Source of the DNA: Streptomyces sp. NBC_01478
Lineage (GTDB): Bacteria > Actinomycetota > Actinomycetes > Streptomycetales > Streptomycetaceae
Direction: 5' to 3'
Assembly: GCF_036227225.1 (NCBI RefSeq)
Contig: NZ_CP109444.1
Location: 1,612,001-1,676,000 of the forward strand
Length of the DNA: 64,000 bases
The position numbers were made by a program, and so were the translations under genes. This document shows, in pieces, positions 61,431 through 64,000 of this stretch (position 1 is the stretch's first letter; the number at the start of each line of letters is the position of its first letter). The notes under the pieces are model-generated. The model did no database searches. It saw only the letters and a program-made list of their open reading frames with translations, and was not told the DNA's origin.

Positions 61431-62348
61431 CTAGCCCTTGCGCAGTTGTTCGTGGAAGCGGTGTGCCAGGTCCGTCAGCTCGTCCGCGTCGCGCGCGGTC
61501 TGCTGGAGGTCGATGAGGACCTCGTCGGCTCCGGCCGCGTGGGCGGCGAGCAGGTAGTCCGAGACCTGCACGAGCGTTCCCCGGTGCGGAACCGCCTCGC
61601 TCGGTGCGTCCTCGGCCGTCACCACGGGGTTCACCCGGACCACGGTGCGCAGGGCGTCGGGGTCACGTCCGTTGGTCTCCGCGATCTGCCGTATCTGGCT
61701 GATGACGTACGCCAGTTGGGGCACCGGCAGCGCCACTCCCGCCCAGCCGTCCGCGCGCCGGCCGATTCGTTCCAGGGTGGCCGGGGCGAAACCGCCCAGG
61801 AGGACCGGCGGGCGGGGGCGCTGTACGGGGAGCGTCCCGATGTGCGCGCTCGGGACGGTCCACAGCTCCCCCCTGTGCTCGGTCTCCGCACCGGACCAGA
61901 CGTGTTCCAGGACGTCGAGGATCTCCTCCAGGCGTGCCCCGCGCCCCCGCCAGGGCACGCCGATGCCCTCGTACTCGTCGGACGACCAGCCGAGCCCGAA
62001 CCCGATGTCGAGCCGCCCCCCGCTGAGGATGTCGACGGTGGTCAGTGAACGGGCCAGCAGGAGCGGGGAGTAGAAGGGCGCGTTGAGCGTGCTGGTCCCC
62101 AGGCGCAGCCGCCGGGTGGCGTGGGCCAGGAAGGACAGCGTGGCGACGGGGTCCAGGAAGGTGCGGTACTCCTCCGGTACGGGGCCGCCGCCGGGATAGG
62201 GATCGCGGGGCTGCGTCGGTACGAGGGCCCGGTCACCCACCCACAGGCTGTCGTAGCCGATCGTCTCGACCGTGGCGGCGAAGCCGGAGATCGTGGCGGG
62301 GTCAGTGAACAATCCGTACTGGGGCGATCCCAGACCGATCTTGAGCAT
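61431..62348 (-). CDS. LLM-class flavin-dependent oxidoreductase (F420-type)
   Basis: 305 residues, luciferase-like fold. Landmarks are the N-terminal KIGLGSPQYGLF, YDSLWVGDRALVP, LSFLAHATRRLRLGTSTLNAPFYSPLLLARSLTTVDILSGGRL in part, GFGLGWSSDEY and PPVLLGGFAPATLERIGRRADGW. The SGGRLDIGFGLGW block is typical of F420-dependent members in actinobacteria. ATG 62348 has an AGGTGACAG site at the right distance and is favoured over an in-frame GTG at 62357. Substrate unknown. It lies 11 bases before the hemerythrin gene, so the two form an operon. Confidence 0.88.
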   Translation of the reverse strand: MLKIGLGSPQYGLFTDPATISGFAATVETIGYDSLWVGDRALVPTQPRDPYPGGGPVPEEYRTFLDPVATLSFLAHATRRLRLGTSTLNAPFYSPLLLARSLTTVDILSGGRLDIGFGLGWSSDEYEGIGVPWRGRGARLEEILDVLEHVWSGAETEHRGELWTVPSAHIGTLPVQRPRPPVLLGGFAPATLERIGRRADGWAGVALPVPQLAYVISQIRQIAETNGRDPDALRTVVRVNPVVTAEDAPSEAVPHRGTLVQVSDYLLAAHAAGADEVLIDLQQTARDADELTDLAHRFHEQLRKG

Positions 62349-62443
62349 GTCTGTCACCTGTTCGAGGAGGTGGTGCGGTCCGTTGCGCGACCACCGTGCC
62401 GAACACGGATCGACGTCCGGTCGACGGCGCGTGAAAGCCCAGG

Positions 62444-64000
62444 TCAGCGCTTTGCCGCTGCCCGACGCAGGCGGTCGCTCACCTCGTACACGTGCTGGGC
62501 CGCCGCGACGTTCACCTCGGCCCGGTCCGAGCTCAGCGCGGTGAACAGGCGGGCCACCTCCTCAAGGAAGTAGGCCGGGCTGTTCGGGTCGTCCGACGCG
62601 CCGCCGACGGCCTCCGACTCGGCGAAGAACTCGGCGGCCTCCGCACTGCGCCCCTGATCCACGAGCACGACCGACAGCAGCCGGGCGGACATGAACAACG
62701 TCAGCGGGTCGTCCCCGTCGCGGGACCGCCCGATCCCCTCACGCAGATCGGTCTCCGCCGCCGTCGGATCGCCGCGGATGAAGCCGAGCCAGGCCCGGAT
62801 GTGCCGGGTCTGCGACGGCAACGCGGGGTCGTCGCCCAGGTCGGCCGCCGCGACCGCGTGGTCTGTGACGCGTTCCAACTCCCGCTGGTGCGCGGGCCCG
62901 GCGAAGAGCCCGCTCGACGCGATCACCGACAGCGCGGCGACGACGATCCGCGAGGCGTCCGGGATGTCGCGCAGCACCCGGGAGAACACCGAGACCAGCA
63001 GCGTGTGTTCGGCGAGCAGCCAGGTGCGCGCCTCCTCGGCGTCGGCGAACCGCAGTCCGGTCAGGGGCACGGAGAAGAGATGGATGCTGAGCGAGCCGGC
63101 CCGTTCGGTCGCGCTCATGGCCTGGAGCAGGGTGGCGTGCAGGAACATCGCCAGCCGCACCAGCGCCGCCTCGCGCTCCGCGACGGGGTCCTCGCGACCG
63201 GCGCGACGGGCGGCGAACGCCCGTACCAGATCGTGGAATCGGTAGCGGTCGGCGGAGTGCGGTTCGAGCAGACCGGCCTCCACGAGATGCTCCAGCAGTT
63301 CCTCGGTCTCCTGCTCGGGGCGCTCCAGCAGCACGGCCGCGACCGCGACCGGGAAGTCGGCGGCGTCGAGCAGCGCGCACAGGCGCATCGCCCGGGCCTG
63401 CTCGGGGGCGAGGGCCCGGTAGCCGACCTGGAAGGTGGCCTCGACGGACATGCCGCCGGCCCGCAACTCGTCGAGCTGATGCTCCTCCGCGCGCAGCCGC
63501 AGCAACTGCGCGCCGAGCCCGCGTCCGGGACGGGCCGCCGTACGGGCACCGATGATGCGCAGCGCCAACGGCAACTGCCCGCAGGCGTGCACCAGTTCCA
63601 GCGCGAGTTCCGGGGCGGCGGCGATCTCGGCGTCGCCGGTGAACCGGCCCAGCATGGCCACCGCCTCCTGCCGGCCGGGCACCGGCACCTCGAAACGCGT
63701 CGCACCCGGGGGTACGAGCGACCGGTGCCGGGTCGTGATCAGCGCGGCGTTGCCGGGGGTGCCCGGGAGCAGCGGTGTCACCTGGGCGGTGTCGTGCGCG
63801 TTGTCCAGGAGCACCAGGATCCGGCGGTCGGCGGTCAGGGTGCGGTAGGCGCCGGCGCGGGCGGTGGGCGTCGCGGGGATCTCGGCGGCGGGCATGCCGA
63901 GCGCGAGGAGGAAGTCGACCAACACGTCCGCGGGATCGGTGGGTTGACCGCCGTCGCCGCGTAGCTCCACGTAGAGCTGCCCGTCCGGGTAGTCGGAGCG
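62444..64000 (-). CDS. AfsR/SARP-like NB-ARC regulator, C-terminal part (runs off right edge)
   Basis: 519 codons of a longer gene whose start is outside the window. It begins at the edge with DYPDGQLYVELRG, the typical end of the NB-ARC P-loop region, then RILVLLDNAHDTAQVTPLLPG (kinase-2 / Walker B), TRHRSLVPPG, LPLALRIIGARTAARPG (GLPL) and a winged-helix/TPR-like C-terminus (RYRFHDLVRAFAARRA). This is the NB-ARC plus C-terminal region of SARP (AfsR/DnrI) family regulators that control secondary metabolism; the N-terminal DNA-binding and BTAD domains would lie to the right. Stop TGA at 62444. Confidence 0.87.
   Translation of the reverse strand, partial: RSDYPDGQLYVELRGDGGQPTDPADVLVDFLLALGMPAAEIPATPTARAGAYRTLTADRRILVLLDNAHDTAQVTPLLPGTPGNAALITTRHRSLVPPGATRFEVPVPGRQEAVAMLGRFTGDAEIAAAPELALELVHACGQLPLALRIIGARTAARPGRGLGAQLLRLRAEEHQLDELRAGGMSVEATFQVGYRALAPEQARAMRLCALLDAADFPVAVAAVLLERPEQETEELLEHLVEAGLLEPHSADRYRFHDLVRAFAARRAGREDPVAEREAALVRLAMFLHATLLQAMSATERAGSLSIHLFSVPLTGLRFADAEEARTWLLAEHTLLVSVFSRVLRDIPDASRIVVAALSVIASSGLFAGPAHQRELERVTDHAVAAADLGDDPALPSQTRHIRAWLGFIRGDPTAAETDLREGIGRSRDGDDPLTLFMSARLLSVVLVDQGRSAEAAEFFAESEAVGGASDDPNSPAYFLEEVARLFTALSSDRAEVNVAAAQHVYEVSDRLRRAAAKR

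Overview
The window is chromosomal DNA of a filamentous actinomycete, almost certainly Streptomyces or a close relative. The sequence is very G+C-rich, third codon positions are nearly always G or C, genes are packed tightly with ATGA/GTGA overlaps, GTG starts are common, and the gene types are typical of the genus (LAL and AfsR-like regulators, many Ser/Thr kinases, a DUF574-type methyltransferase, a family 2B encapsulin, an S53 peptidase). No rRNA, tRNA, CRISPR array, transposase or phage gene was seen.

Layout. 1-1285: the 5' end of pqqB and a LysR regulator, both leftward. 1389-10428: a cysteine-type leader peptide followed by a translationally coupled organosulfur operon (alpha/beta hydrolase, rhodanese, SsuC, SsuB, SsuA, SsuD, a second binding protein, an acyl-CoA-dehydrogenase-like monooxygenase and a GlcD-type FAD oxidase). 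10624-12045: a family 2B encapsulin shell gene containing a cyclic-nucleotide-binding-like domain. 12059-16921: a leftward operon of NCS1 permease, cysteine hydrolase, GntR regulator, ADP-ribosylglycohydrolase, a small repeat-derived ORF and a PfkB kinase, probably for uptake and breakdown of a base or nucleoside. 17121-19700: two cytochrome P450 genes flanking a 28-codon ORF that looks like a RiPP precursor; this is the most novel-looking system in the window. 19831-27993: polysaccharide deacetylase, YceI protein, amidohydrolase, LAL regulator and secreted S53 peptidase.

28060-38936 is a nearly complete aerobic phenylacetate catabolic cluster: paaK activates phenylacetate, paaABCDE epoxidise the ring, paaG and related hydratases, paaH and a thiolase perform the beta-oxidation-like steps, paaI is a thioesterase, and a TetR (PaaR-like) regulator lies at the end. 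A shared inverted-repeat operator occurs in two promoters. The ring-opening hydrolase/aldehyde dehydrogenase (paaZ or paaN) is not in the window.

39059-49491: methyltransferase, a membrane Ser/Thr kinase with an extracellular lectin domain, a SnoaL-like protein, an Xaa-Pro-type M24 peptidase and a five-gene oligopeptide ABC importer with a divergent Lrp/AsnC regulator. 49633-64000: a hypothetical gene, a decayed NUDIX gene, a NAD-dependent DNA ligase, another hypothetical gene, a PaaX-family regulator, a secreted alpha/beta hydrolase, a DHA2 MFS exporter, a DEAD-box helicase, a second membrane Ser/Thr kinase, a hemerythrin-domain protein, an LLM-class flavin oxidoreductase and an AfsR-like NB-ARC regulator that runs off the right edge. 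All functional calls come from reading motifs and family resemblance by eye; no database search was run.
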